Origin: Maylandia zebra
Lineage: Eukaryota > Chordata > Actinopteri > Cichliformes > Cichlidae
Direction of reading: 5' to 3'
NCBI RefSeq assembly: GCF_041146795.1
Contig: NC_135185.1
Location: 21,968,529-22,032,528, forward strand
Length of the DNA: 64,000 nt
This document shows, one piece after another, positions 41,071-51,999 of this stretch. Below the pieces are notes generated by a model, which worked only from the letters and a program-made list of their open reading frames with translations, was not told the origin of the DNA and did not search any database. The first letter of the stretch is position 1. Every line of letters starts with the position of its first letter. Both the position numbers and the translations under genes were made by a program.

Positions 41071-41568
41071 ATGGTGTTTCCAATGTTGGTGGTTCTTTTG
41101 TTAGGCTTTCTGAGTCAGGGTGAGAGATTCTTACATTTAAGACACAGACTGTTTTATATTTGATGAAATTTTCTTTGTTCTTTTTATGTTTGTGTCTAAA
41201 AAACAAACTTGTCATTTTATTCTTCGTTTCAGAGTCATTTGCCAATAATTTTCTGACTCAGACTGATGAAGTCAAGTCTGTCAGTCTTGGTGGGACTGTG
41301 ACCATCAGTGCTACAGGGAGTTCAAACATTGGTGCTGATCTCAGTTGGTACCTTCAGAAAACTGGAGAGAGTCCCAAACTTCTTATATACGGAGCATCAA
41401 GTCTCTCTTCAGGAACTCCGTCTCGATTCAGTGGCAGTAGATCTGGTTCTCAGTACACTTTAACCATCAGTGGGTTTCAGTCTGAAGATGTTGGAGATTG
41501 TTGCTATTTGGGCTGTCGTTGTAGTCGGATGTTTAAACAGTGATTTATAGCAGTACAAGAACCTCCTT
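41071..41568 (+). pseudogene. IgL V segment, family A (VA2), defective
   Basis: Leader exon 41071-41119 and V exon from 41233 are open through the whole domain (FR1 [56 protein letters not shown]). Three core features are lost. The first conserved cysteine is Ala (ISATGSS). The YYC motif has become DCCY, followed by LGCRCSRMF. The RSS heptamer is AACAGTG (41536-41542), with the critical first C changed, and the nonamer is ACAAGAACC. The relic at 55.15 kb shares the heptamer change and the GCRC sequence. Called a pseudogene because of the RSS and missing cysteines, even though the frame is open. Confidence 0.75.
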
Positions 41569-42075
41569 CAGTCTGGTTAAAGGCTGCAGGTGCAGTGTGC
41601 TGGACTGTGATGAGAATAACTAATCCACTAACACAAGAATCATCAACCACAAACGCACTGAATAAAACTAAAACTAAAGAAGTATACAACTACGTTTATA
41701 ATGATTCAACCTTTATATTTATCATTAAATATGAGCAAAAGTTCATGAGCACGTCTTTTTTTTAGTGTAATGACAGAAACTGATGTTTATGTATTTAGTT
41801 ACCTTCATAAATGGCATTTTTTATAAAAGTTATAAATGATCATAGATATAGAATAAAAGGTTAAAACATTAGTGATTTTTCATGAACTGGGATTTTATTT
41901 TGTGATGCAGACTTGTTTTTTATAGCATGATTTCAAAGCACAACATGAACAAGCAAATGAAATCTGCATGCATAACAATAGAGAGTCAAATGTTTGCAGA
42001 AAAATATGAACAAACAAAACCTGTAGCTTCATCAAACACATCATGCAGACAGGAAGTGTTGCTGAAGCTCTACTC
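41569..42075. other. V-to-C intergenic, C 3' flank
   Basis: Homologous to 36712-37198 and 59170-59720. A minus-strand AATAAA at 41894-41899 corresponds to the C1 polyadenylation signal. Confidence 0.55.
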
Positions 42076-42302
42076 TTAGCAGTGGTCAGGGTCCAGGGTT
42101 TGAGTGACGGGGCTCTGTCCACTCAGACTGGCCTCACAGCTCACTGAGCCCGCTTTCTCCACTGGTCTGCAGAGAGGCTCAGGGTGCTGCTCCAGCTGTA
42201 GCGACCGTCTATCCCCAAGCTTATTGAAACCCCTGGGGATGCTCTGTTTGTCTTCCTCTTTGGATGAAGGGAGGACTGTGAGGGTGGGCCTCAACACACC
42301 CA
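42076..42302 (-). pseudogene. IgL constant exon pseudogene (C2)
   Basis: Closely related to C1 but only 227 bp instead of 323. An internal deletion of about 90 bp removes the B-strand cysteine, the core tryptophan and the adjacent strands. A one-base difference near 42150 puts the middle out of frame (LQLEQHPEPL in place of WSSTLSLSADQ) until KAGSVSCEAS. The acceptor, the start GVLRPTLTVLPSSKEE and the end LDPDHC remain; the stop comes directly after the last cysteine. About 35 bp upstream of the exon the J-C intron is replaced by a TONSL fragment. Confidence 0.88.
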
Positions 42303-42337
42303 CTGGAGGGGAGAAGAGCAACCACAGACATAAGAAT

Positions 42338-43660
42338 AAGTCCTGGAAACAGTGGGGTTTGAGCTTAGACCCAACGCTCTCTAACAAGCAGCTGACTGAA
42401 GCCTTAGGCTTCACTGAACTCCCACCCATAAGCAAAACTGCAACTAACTTTACATCTTCTGAACGTTCAGGCACAGGCCATTTGAAAGCAGTGTGCCTGT
42501 CCCACAATCCCCTGGGCTCCACTGGCTTTGAGCTGGTGTTAAAGACTCTGCCCCTCCACTGCCTCACACACGTGGACCTGTCAGCCGTATACAGAGGGCC
42601 TGCTGATTACCCGGCACTGGAACACTTCGCCAAAGTCCTGTCACAGGTGTGCATGCAAAAATCATGCAATGTCATTTATTGTCGAAAGATATAACTATGC
42701 AATCAGGTTAAGACTTTTGTTTTTTTGCAGGACGAGTGCTCTCTGACCCACCTCAGCCTGCTGCAAATGGGCTGACAGACAGCAGCGTAGCTACCTTGGC
42801 GAGGTTTGTGTGTGAGGGCGTCATTTCTACGGCTCAGTTATTACTCAAGTTATTAGGGCTTTGCCTTTGTTTAAATTGTCACTCTTTACTGGCCTGTTGG
42901 ACTTTTTATTATAATTTCACAGGTGCCTCTCGTCGTGTCCCACACTGGTGAGTCTGAATCTGTCAGGAAATCTGTCTGTTACATCAGCGGGACTTCACAA
43001 CATCCTGGCGTCTGTCAGAGAGGCCCGTCGACCACTGACACTTCTAAACCTCGAAGGTATGCATATGTGTGAACTTGGAGATACTCCATGGACATGGAGT
43101 TTCACACTAATTCACAATTTGGATTTCTTTGATGTTTTTATCACCTGTGCAAAGTTGTACTTGGCAACAGTTTGTTTCTTGCTATCAGTCTGTTTCCTTT
43201 TGACACATTTCTAAGTTTGAACATTTAGTATGTATGCACAGAGGTGTTACATGGTGAGTACACACACAGACATTACAATATAGAAGTGTGGTTTAAAGAT
43301 AAAAAAAAAAAAGATTAGTTGTGAATTAATTTTCCATTTTATAGGGCAGAAAACATTGCTGGATGCTAGCTAATTGGCTACATTTGGATGTCAAATATTT
43401 ATAGGGGGGGAAATGGACATTATGGATATGAAATAAAATGTTTCTTTGTTGCTTAACCTGCAGGTTGTCAGGTCTCTGGCCCTTGGGAGAGTCAAGATCT
43501 GGACAGTTTGTCAGAATTGGTCCAGGATATCCATCTTTGCTCTCAGGCCCTCAACAAGCTGGACCGACAGACCTTGAAGCAGCGATGGGACAGGACTCAG
43601 TCACACGGACACTTTCTCGACCGAAACTCCAAGTGCCTCCTCTCTGCCACCTCCACTTGA
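42338..43660 (+). pseudogene. tonsl: TONSL (Tonsoku-like) 3' gene fragment
   Basis: Four exons of the C-terminal leucine-rich repeat region: the end of one exon to 42646, then 42731-42803, 42923-43056 and 43464-43660, each with GT/AG boundaries and consistent phases. Protein landmarks in order: KAVCLSHNPLGSTGFELVL, THVDLSAVYRGP, DECSLTHLSLLQMG, LTDSSVATLAR, CLSSCPTLVSLNLSGN, TLLNLEG, CQVSGPWESQD, then DIHLCSQALNKLDRQTLK and a stop. TONSL acts in replication-fork repair with MMS22L; its ankyrin and UBL parts are absent here. Exon 2 lacks one base after QMG, shifting the frame, so the copy is broken as well as truncated. Introns are kept, so it is not a retrocopy. Identification rests on remembered family similarity of the LRR and C-terminus. 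Confidence 0.8.
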
Positions 43661-43910
43661 GGGTTGCAGGTGTGTTCATAATAAATAATTAATAATGAAT
43701 TATTAATTTCATAATAATTCATAATAAAAGTGGTCATTTTTATAAACATTTTGTTTAATGAGGCTACACCAAAAAGAAACAAGATAAAAACAAAATAGAG
43801 TGACATGGTGTCCACCAACAGTCTGTTGATAGCTTGTGTTTTATGCATTTTTCTCTGCCTTATTTATACATGTAAAGCTCTGTATCTGTATAAAGAGTCT
43901 GTGTTAGTGT
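43661..43910. other. spacer between TONSL fragment and hAT element
   Basis: AT-rich, probably 3' flank of the TONSL copy. Nothing recognised. Confidence 0.4.
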
Positions 43911-44054
43911 GTGAGAGGCAGTGTTGGGAAGGTTACTTTTAAAATGTATTCCATTACAGAATACAGAATACATGCCCCAAAATGTATTCTGTAACCTATT
44001 CCGTTACGTTACTCAATGACAGTACCGTATTCTGAATACTTTGGATTACTTAAT

Positions 44055-44330
44055 ATATTGTGGCGAGTTCAGACAAGGAGGAAACGGAGGTATCGTTTGG
44101 TCTTGCTTCCCGTGAGCTAGCCAGGGAGCACAGCCGTTTATAACATTTGCAGAAGAACACACTGCCACTAGCTAACTGCTCAGCGTGGCAACCACAACAC
44201 ACATAGGGCGCCCTCTGACCCCGGAAGGACACACCGTCGCAGCGAGAGGGCGTCACCCGTCACCATGGCAACATACACAAAACATAACTGTACAAGCAGA
44301 ACCCCGAACAGCCCTGACCCGCTACAATAT
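44055..44330. mobile_element. probable solo LTR nested in hAT element
   Basis: TGTGGCG...GCTACA (44059-44326, 268 bp) flanked by ATAT on both sides (44055-44058, 44327-44330). A similar sequence (cagtcgcagagagag, ccatggcaaccgtaac, agtcctgacccgcaaca) recurs in the same orientation at about 45920-46067, ending CGCAACA. It may be a second related LTR, but I found no target duplication for it. Confidence 0.5.
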
Positions 44331-44430
44331 TATCATGCTTTTTACAACAACGTGAATGTACTATTGCTGTGTGATTTATTACTATTACTGAAGGTCCGCG
44401 ACTCCGAACTGTAGTAAAGGGACCTCTGAC

Positions 44431-45118
44431 TAATGCTGGGCTCACACTGTGCGATTTTTGGCCCATTTTGAGCCGATTTTTGAGTCGTGCGATCGTTTTG
44501 GCGATCGGCCCGATTTTGGCCTTCATTGTGCGTCGTGCATCGTGTAGTATACGTGGGGTAACGAGAAGCGATTGACACCTCACGACCAGCTCCCGATCAT
44601 CAATCGCTTGGTCGTGAGGGTGTCACCGCAGTTTGCCACACTGCGCACGCGCAAACACAAATGTCAGCGAAAAAGACGGCGTAGCACGGCAGTGCAGCGT
44701 GTGATCTGGACACAAGCGAGGGAGGCACAACCTGTAGAACCATCCGAGCCCTTTCGATGTGGCCTCACAAAATTATCACGACCACAACAACCGTGAAAAT
44801 AGTTGGATCGACACTGCTGCTCAATCACAGCTGCCTGACCAATGTTTTTCATTAGCAATTTAGCAAAGTTGATGGTGGTGGTGTGTCTGTGTGAGTGAAA
44901 GACGGAGAGGGAGAGCGAGCGACAGAATTTATGTTATAACCTTCATTTTTATGGACGCACAGTGTGAGCACTCAGGTCGCATCAGAGCATCGGGCCGTAT
45001 AGTGTGAGACCCTGCATCGTGACCTATGAGCTTCTAACCCCTGCGAGTCAATTGTACAGTTTGAGCAGGAGCTGAATCGCGCGACTGAAAAAAATCGCAC
45101 AGTGTAAGCCCAGCATAA
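44431..45118. mobile_element. PIF/Harbinger-like MITE
   Basis: Inverted repeats of about 25 bp, TGCTGGGCTCACACTGTGCG at 44434 and its near complement ending at 45115, flanked by the trinucleotide TAA on both sides (44431-44433, 45116-45118). The 3-bp TWA target duplication fits Harbinger. No transposase inside. It is nested in the hAT element. Confidence 0.8.
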
Positions 45119-46299
45119 TACGGCTGGTAGCCGAAAAATAGCTCTACTTTGTTGTGTGGGTCAACTTTTCTTGCGACAGACAGAGAGAGGCGTTGAAAGG
45201 CTGCTCCAACGGAACTTGTTGTTTTCGGAGGAAAACACGAACACAGTGTACAGTCGAGTCTTAATAGCTTATGTTAACCATTCCTCGCCGTCAGTCCCCT
45301 GACCGTGGTCGGGAGACACGAGGGGAGATGCTTCCTCCAGGGCCGAAGTTTGTCCTCCTTCGGGGTTAACTCCCTTCACTTTTGTGGAGTAGTGAGGCAG
45401 ACAGAAATCAGCCGAGGCACCGGAGAGTACTGAAGAGATGAGGCTTTAATAACAGTACTGCACACTTTGGAAACACACTGCATAGCCTGTAGCCCGTTAG
45501 AACGCTGCTCCCGGTCGCCCTCTACCCATGACACACTCTCTCACTCTCTTTTTTTCTCTTTCGCTCCCCGCGTTTCCTTCACGCGCATGCTCACACACAC
45601 ACACATTACATACACTCCTTACTGCACCCAGTCACACACAAGACAGCAATTCCTGCAACACTTACTTACAACTGGGCTCGTCAGGCTCTTCTTGGCTGCA
45701 GTGGTTATTATTATATTTACATGCTTCCAGCTCCCGTTTTTGCTCGATGACTGCTCGTACCTTTCCACTCCCCTTTTTCTCCCTCCTAGCGCTCACAGAC
45801 ACATAACGTGTATGGCAGTCCATTCTCCCAGCAGCACGGACTACACTGAACATGATGCTACATTCTTTAGAGCTATGCTTGTAGCATTCTGCCTGTTAGC
45901 TTAGCACAACAACAACAACAACAACGAAAAGGCGCTCTCTCACCCAGGAAACACACAGTCGCAGAGAGAGAGAGCGTCGCCCTGTAACCATGGCAACCGT
46001 AACGCTGCCGCCTGGAACAAAAGAACGTAGCTGTCAAACAAAACCCAAACAGTCCTGACCCGCAACAAAATGAAACAGGAAAGTACCCCAGTGTATTCCA
46101 TTTATTTCAACAAAGTAACTGTATTCTGAATACCACTTTTTTAAACGGTAACTGTAACGGAATACAGTTACTCATATTTTGTATTCTAAATACGTAACGG
46201 CGGTACATGTATTCCGTTACTCCCCAACACTGGTGAGAGGTTTTGTGTCACAATGGTCCTGTTTTGTAGGATTTGATAAAAAAAACCCCAAACACAATT

Positions 46300-48150
46300 A
46301 AAGTAACCGACAATGCTATACGTTGACATCGTTCTTTCACTGTAAGACTCAGCAGGCTATGGTGAATAATCACAGTGATTTTCAGGTCTCTTAAGAAATC
46401 TATCTAGGAGCTATGACAGTGTAAAGACACCCTGCATTTTTAAATGTGCGGCGACATTTGAATGAGGCGCGTACCAGCACAGGGAGCCAACGCACCACAA
46501 ATGGTACACAGCCACAGATGCGCTTTGTGCAATGTATTTGTGACATGCAGGAGTGTCCGCAAAGAAATGTGGATAAGTTGAAAATCAAAAGCTAAAGAGC
46601 TCATTCTTGCACTGTTTTGATCAGAGCACTCGTGGGAATGTTCAAGTGTTGAGAATTTGTAATTATAAAGTGAATTAGGGAAAGATATTAGATACTGCCA
46701 CTGGCTAGATTTCAACCCGGGTCTCTGGCTCCCAAAGCGCGTTCTCCATAATATATTTCAAGCGTTTACCACAACTGAGAGGTGAAAATTGCTGTTTCTT
46801 CGTGTTACAAAATGTTCTGTAACTCCAAAAGTACACGGGCTGTCGACATCATTCTTTCACTGCAACAATCAGCATGTGTAACCGAGGACAAGGGATGAGT
46901 AAACGGGGCAAAGAAATAATTGATCATTTATTTATTACATAAGTTAAACATACAAATTCCCAGTCGTTTCCAGACAGGACTTACAACACATCCTGCCGAT
47001 ATCCCAGCTGCGCATGAGACTTACCACACAAACTGTGCGAAATAACACTACAACCCGTCACACCCCGCTTAGTGACACTGCAATCGTGGCACACACTGCA
47101 AACAATTCGGGTCTCAGCGCAGCTGGGAATCAGTGCTATGTATGGCCTGTGATCTGAGAGATAAAGGGAAGTGGCACAAACAATTAAAATAAAAAAAACA
47201 AAAGAGAGGTTAGTCCGCCCTTACAAAACTTACTCTCAATCAATAACCGCCTCTACGGCTGGACGGACTAACCAAAACAAAATTACAAATCAATCAAAAG
47301 AACAAAAAAAGGACAGCAGAGACAGCACAGCTGAAAAACAAACAACATTATCAATTAAAATATTACCCAATAAAATAGCAATTTTATAAAACCATTCAAA
47401 ATCATGAAACTAAAACAAACACTCAATATACCTACAATATTGATCAGTTTCCCTGCGCGCAGTCGATCTAGGGCTTGATCAATTCTTCTATTAAAATTCG
47501 TGGTCACACTAAAAAAGTCCAATGACACATTAAAAAAAAATAGGCACATGCAATAGCAAAAGATCCAAACAAAAAATGGCAAAAGTCTCTTACCGACAGT
47601 ATACCCACTCGCACCTGAGTGAATTAATTGCCTCTGGTTTTTTCCACAGAAGAGCGCTGACTTCACCCCACACACCCACTACCTTTTCACAGCTCTTCAG
47701 CCAATCACCTGGCAGCGAGCAACAAACTGCCAGGTGACACTTGTTACACATGCTTTAATAAAAATAAAAAAAAATCAAGGCGGTTTTCAGGTCTCTAAAG
47801 AAAAATATATCTAGAAGATATGACGAGTTGAAAACGCCTCTGTTACAGAATTTCAGCTGTCATTTTCACTCAAATCTCCATATACTTTGTATGTGGACAT
47901 TTTTTTTAACTGTGTTGCTTCGAGGCCATTTGCGAGAAAACGGCAACTCCTACAATGATGACAGTGCCATTTTGTGAAAGGCAAGAAAAATACCTATGTT
48001 TTGATGTATAATTTGTGTTAATGAAGGCAAAATTGAGCGTTTGTTTGGACATGAAGAAAAGCGTGTTTGGCGGTCCATAGCAACCATAACAACCAATATT
48101 GATTGAGGGAAAAGTGATTTTCAGACAGCGGTAAAAGGCAGAGAGAACCC
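46300..48150. repeat. diverged dispersed relative of satellite module B
   Basis: Two neighbouring pieces (46310-46440 and 46600-46870) and a third (47775-48150) align by eye to module B and its header. Shared landmarks include ttttcaggtctct, catagcaaccataac, atgatgacagtgccattt, tttgatgtataatttgtg and tcattcttgcactgttttga. It is much more diverged than the array copies, has no hairpin, and is split by the solo LTR at 46877-47748. Confidence 0.75.
46873..47752. mobile_element. solo LTR inserted in the module B relative
   Basis: 872-bp element beginning TGTAACC (46877) and ending TGTTACA (47748) with a 4-bp target duplication CATG (46873-46876, 47749-47752). Outside it, module B homology continues: cagcatg joins ctttaat like cagcaggctttgg in the array. 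It has TG/CA ends and no coding capacity, so a solo LTR of unassigned family is the best call. Confidence 0.7.
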
Positions 48151-48689
48151 ATCCAAGCAAGCATAGCAGGTGAATTTCAGAGCCAGGGATTTTTTTTTTA
48201 AATTTTTTTTATTCAGCACACTTCCCCAATTAATGGTCTGCATGGGATTCGAGCCACTGCCCTCTGAGGCAGTGGTATATTTAAAGTCCACACCGTGCAC
48301 AGCCACACTTGCAGTAACGGAAATGTAACGGAGTTAGAAGTTAGCAGAGAGTTAGCTCGCTAGTTTCCATCTAAATATAATATACCAGGTTCTGACTGAG
48401 GGATTTCTAAAACAAATTAAAAGGCACAGCTCTGCTATCACTTCGGACATACATGAAGACAGGAAAGTAAGCAGCAGTGATGTTTGTAGGGTTACTGAAG
48501 TTTGGCTAGCTGGTATATAGTGATGTGCTATGTGACTAGCGAAACAGCTATGTTAGCATAACATTAACACCGTGATGAAGGGGAGCTTTGACGTAATGAG
48601 AAGCTTTGAAGTAAGGATAATGAAACTTTGAGAAAAAGACAGTACTGAGATAAAAGTAACATGAGATGTTATGAGGAAATAGGAGAGAA
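48151..48689. other. intergenic spacer
   Basis: No gene recognised. Short motifs such as cgagccactgccctctgagg look repeat-derived, but I cannot assign them. Confidence 0.45.
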
Positions 48690-49092
48690 AAGAGACCAAT
48701 GTGGGGCAGCACGGTGGTTAGCACTGTTGCCGCACAGCAAGAAGGTCCTGAGTTCAATTCCAACACCAGGCCGGGGTCTTTCTGTGTGGAGTTTGCATGT
48801 TCTCCCCGTGTTTGCGTGGGTTCTCTCCGGGTACTCCGGCTTCCTCCCACCGTCCAAAGACATGCAGCTTGTGGGGATAGGTTAATTGGATAACCCAAAT
48901 TGTCACTAGGTATGAATGTGAGTGCGAATGGTTGTTTGTCCCTGTGTGTTAGCCTTGCGACAGACTGGCGACCTGTCCAGGGTGTACCCCGCCTCTCGCC
49001 CTATGACAGCTGGGATAGGCTCCAGCGCCCCCCGCGACCCTGAAAAGGATAAGCGGAAGTGAATGGATGGATGGATGGAAGAGACCAATGTG
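48690..49092 (+). mobile_element. tRNA-derived SINE with LINE-type tail
   Basis: Body 48704-49078: a tRNA-like head (A-box-like tggttagcactg, B-box-like gagttcaattcc), a conserved core (gtttgcatgttctccccgtg) and a 3' part ending in an ATGG microsatellite. A perfect 14-bp target duplication AAGAGACCAATGTG flanks it (48690-48703, 49079-49092). This is a widespread teleost SINE type and may correspond to the AFC family of African cichlids; that name is from memory. Confidence 0.9.
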
Positions 49093-49899
49093 TGATTAAA
49101 GAATAAGAGAATATAAGAGTTATTGGTCAGTTTATGGTTCAATAAGTGTTTGGTCACAAAGTTGAAAAACGTCCTCCTTAGTAAAGACGTTTACTAAGAT
49201 TTTACTCAGGTGGCGCTGCTGACATTTGTGGCCTCAGGAATAGCTATGATCAGAAGATCATTTTGAGATACACTTGTTTGTGAGTAAAAAGAGTAATTTC
49301 GGACGAGGAAGTCCGACAGAAAACACCTGGTGCGGTCAGGATGTTTAAGTGACACAGAATTTCAGAAAATCAAGTCAGAAATGGTTTTGTGGCTCTTGGT
49401 AAACTGATTTTGAAGGAAAATCAGTGTTTATTGTGCTGAAGTAACAGATCCAGTGCGGTCTGAAGGGAAGAATCAGCTGTACAATTCTGAGTGTGCAGCG
49501 TTGTTGATATTAACAGATCAGGCGTGGTCTGAGGAAAAGAAATAAATCGGTGAATGAAAGAATGAAAAAAGAAAAAAAAAAAAAGAAAAAGAAAAGCTAA
49601 GAAACTGTAAAATGCTAAAACATGAATTATGAGATTTTGGCAATATATTTAGAACAACAATAGAGGCGCAATGTCTGTTACCAAAAGTATGAAGTAAGCT
49701 TACCAACCAAAGTGCTGTTTTAATCCAGATATTAAAAATGCAGAATTATATTTTCTTTATATTTTCCTCCATTACATAAAAAGTCAGTGGTATCATTAAA
49801 GTTTGTATAATGTATAATAGTATTAGTTCAAACTATTTTTCTTCTGACTTTGCGTCCCTCGTTGCTGAGAACATAGAAATGATTTCCATAGAGAGGAGG
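49093..49899. other. intergenic, upstream flank of VB2
   Basis: No gene. A purine-rich AAAGA tract lies near 49560-49600. From about 49610 onward it is homologous to the flank before VB3 (gaattatgagattttggcaa, gtaagcttac). Confidence 0.55.
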
Positions 49900-49944
49900 C
49901 TTTGCATCATCAGCTGATCCTCCAGAGAACTGAGAAGGTTTATA
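49900..49944 (+). promoter_or_regulatory. V promoter: octamer-like and TATA-like elements (VB2)
   Basis: ctttgcat at 49900-49907 and tttata at 49939-49944, in the same spacing as VB1. Confidence 0.55.
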
Positions 49945-50009
49945 GTCCTGTGACTTCAACACTGCAGGACTCACATCTGTCAGTCAACACAGCAGAAAGC
50001 ACAACCACC

Positions 50010-50468
50010 ATGACTCTCATCACCATCCTCATCTGGACGCTGACCTGCTGCTGTTTTACAGGTTCATTCACTCAGCAACATTTCAAACATGATGTGCTGC
50101 TTTTTCTCTCATTGATTTCTGCTGATAAATGAATGATTTGTTTCTGTCTGCAGGATGCAGCGGTCAGGTGACTGTGACTCAACCTCCAGTACTGACATTT
50201 ACTCCTGGATCCACTGTGACTCTGACCTGTAGGACCAACCCAGCTGTTGGTGGCTGTGGTGCTGGTCAGTGTATGTTCTGGTATCAACAGAAATCTGGAC
50301 AAACTCCAAAGCTCCTAATTCGACATGTAAGCATAAGTCATTCAGGAACACCATCTCGATTTAGTGGCAGTGGAAGCAGATCTGACTTCTCTATGACCAT
50401 TAGTGGAGTTCAGGCTGAAGATGCAGCAGTTTACTACTGTAAGAGTGTGCATAGCGGGCCAGTGTTCA
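50010..50468 (+). CDS. IgL V gene, family B (VB2), intact
   Basis: Leader exon 50010-50061 is identical in protein to VB1; the V exon is 50154-50468 after a ttctgtctgcag acceptor. The domain begins [18 protein letters not shown]. The canonical cysteines lie in TLTCRTN and AVYYCKS, and the core tryptophan in [18 protein letters not shown]1 reads [10 protein letters not shown], with two extra cysteines separated by four residues. FR2 ends in [12 protein letters not shown], and CDR3 is short (KSVHSGPV). All splice sites and the reading frame are intact. The RSS heptamer differs by one base from consensus. Likely role: variable region of an antibody light chain; joining would need inversion, as the known J elements are on the minus strand. 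Confidence 0.9.
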
Positions 50469-50496
50469 CACAATGATTTGTAGTCATACAAAAACC
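50469..50496 (+). promoter_or_regulatory. recombination signal, 12-bp spacer (VB2)
   Basis: CACAATG (50469-50475; one difference from CACAGTG), 12-bp spacer, ACAAAAACC (50488-50496). Confidence 0.88.
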
Positions 50497-51870
50497 TCCT
50501 TTAGTCAGACTGCAGAGACTCTGAGCTGTGACTGCAGCTGCTGAAGTAGGAGAGACTCTGACACAGACCAGTGAACACAGAGCAGACATTAACCTCACCA
50601 AGCACTAAATAAAGAAATTAATTTAAACACGTCATGTCTATTGAGGCATTTCGAAATAAGAATTTTAAAAACATCTGCTGTGATCAAGTCATTTTCTGTT
50701 AACATTACATTACTTGAATAATTACATTACATTCACATGAAGAGTTTTGCTGTTTGTATAAACAGGTGAAGCATAAATGTTTATATTTATATTCGTATTA
50801 AGCTACTTGGTAATGATAAAAAAACAATCTGTTTTAAGATTTTTATCATTGTATGTTGCCACCTGTATAATGAATAAAAAACACTGATTTTCTCTTGATC
50901 ATTGTCAAAATAATGAATCTACAGTTGGGATTTTTTTTATTTCAACACATTTATATCTGAAAGACCAAAGATAATCTTATTCATCATTAAAAGCTGTATT
51001 TGCAGTAATAATCATACTATTACCATTTAACAACATCCATACACCAGCTAAGTTACATATCACCCTCTAAGTTGATGTTGCCAACTCTGTACAGCAGTGC
51101 TGTTTGTTCCAACCTTACAACTCATATTGCTAAGAGTAGCAGGTTGCTTATCTCACACTCAACTCCTGTCTTGACGGTTTATCATCACTGGGGGAGCAAA
51201 GAGCCCTGCTGGAGGTGAGAGCAGAGACAAATGAGGACTTTGTTAGTTCAGCTTAGAATAAACACTGAAAATTGATGTGAGGTTTGTCCACCTCTCTCCA
51301 AAACTTTCAAATTTCATTTGCATTTTTCTCATGGTTTTTTTTGTTACTTAAGTGCTTTTGTAGAAGAGCGGATTTGAAGGTATAAAATGTCTCTAATCTA
51401 TTTCTGCTCATCTTTAAAATGCAGCATTGCTGAGTCACAGAGAGCTGCTTGGAGGAGGAGAGAGCAGAGACACATGAGGAGCCTGTTGTGTCAGTTTAGA
51501 GTAAAAACAGGAAACAAGTCAAACATTTGCCCATAACCACAGCAAGATTCATTAATAGTTCATTAATATTAAGATAGTTGTTCATGTTGCTGGAAGCCAG
51601 CAGGAGAAGTTTTTGACAAGTTGTGGTTCTCACAAAAATCACATGACTGACTATCATTACTGTCAACCTAATGTACGAAAGGAAAAATTCATGTGGTAGG
51701 TTAAAGGATCCTGAGGCTACATATGTTTAATTATTTTTATGTTATTCCAGCATCCTTTCTAAGTCTAATAGATAAAATGAACGATAATAAAATTAGATGA
51801 ATAAATAAATAATTATTTTTATGTCTTACTACTCCTCAGATTTTAAGATTTTCTAATGGACTCACACAGA
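50497..51870. other. intergenic with old duplications
   Basis: No gene seen. The piece 51060-51180 resembles the 3' flank of the kappa-like C exon (63690-63790), for example aactcatattg and ctcctgtc. Segments 51185-51270 and 51425-51510 repeat each other in the same orientation (gagagcagagacaaatgagg and gagagcagagacacatgagg). Confidence 0.45.
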
Positions 51871-51871
51871 A

Positions 51872-51999
51872 AACCTCATTAGGATGATTTTTCCAATAAC
51901 ACTGTCATGTTGGGTTTTCTGAGTTGCTGCAGATTATTACTGTCTGTGTTGGCATGATGGTGGAGTGTTCACACAGTAATTTATAGCTTTACAAAACAC
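51872..51999 (+). pseudogene. IgL V relic, family A, internal deletion
   Basis: A decayed leader (gatttttccaataacactg ... gggttttctgagt) is joined directly to the V 3' end: gattattactgtctgtgttg encodes DYYCLCW, then HDGGVF. The RSS follows: CACAGTA, a 12-bp spacer and ACAAAACAC. Nearly the whole V domain is missing. Confidence 0.75.

Larger units (their letters stand above)
43911..46240. mobile_element. hAT-type DNA transposon, non-autonomous, with nested insertions
   Basis: Terminal inverted repeats start CAGTGTTGGG at 43919 and end CCCCAACACTG at 46232. Inner sequence near both ends is rich in GTATTC and CCGTTAC motifs in inverted orientation. An 8-bp target duplication GTGAGAGG flanks it exactly (43911-43918 and 46233-46240), which is the hAT hallmark. 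The 2.3-kb interior has no transposase. It contains a Harbinger-type MITE and a probable solo LTR. The 145-codon ORF at 45467-45904 shows no domain and is treated as chance. Confidence 0.85.

Noticed and set aside
42104..42694. 196-codon plus-strand ORF
   Set aside because: It is a chimera of antisense C2 pseudogene and the TONSL exon; only the TONSL part carries meaning.
45467..45904. 145-codon ORF
   Set aside because: It lies inside the hAT element, is low complexity at the start, and has no recognisable domain.
46877..47748. Possible full retroelement in the 46.9-47.7 kb insert
   Set aside because: No protease, reverse transcriptase or second LTR is present; only TG/CA ends and a target duplication, so a solo LTR is the simpler call.
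48704..48860. tRNA gene from A-box and B-box-like motifs
   Set aside because: The motifs belong to the tRNA-derived head of the SINE, and no cloverleaf with a plausible anticodon arm could be drawn by eye.
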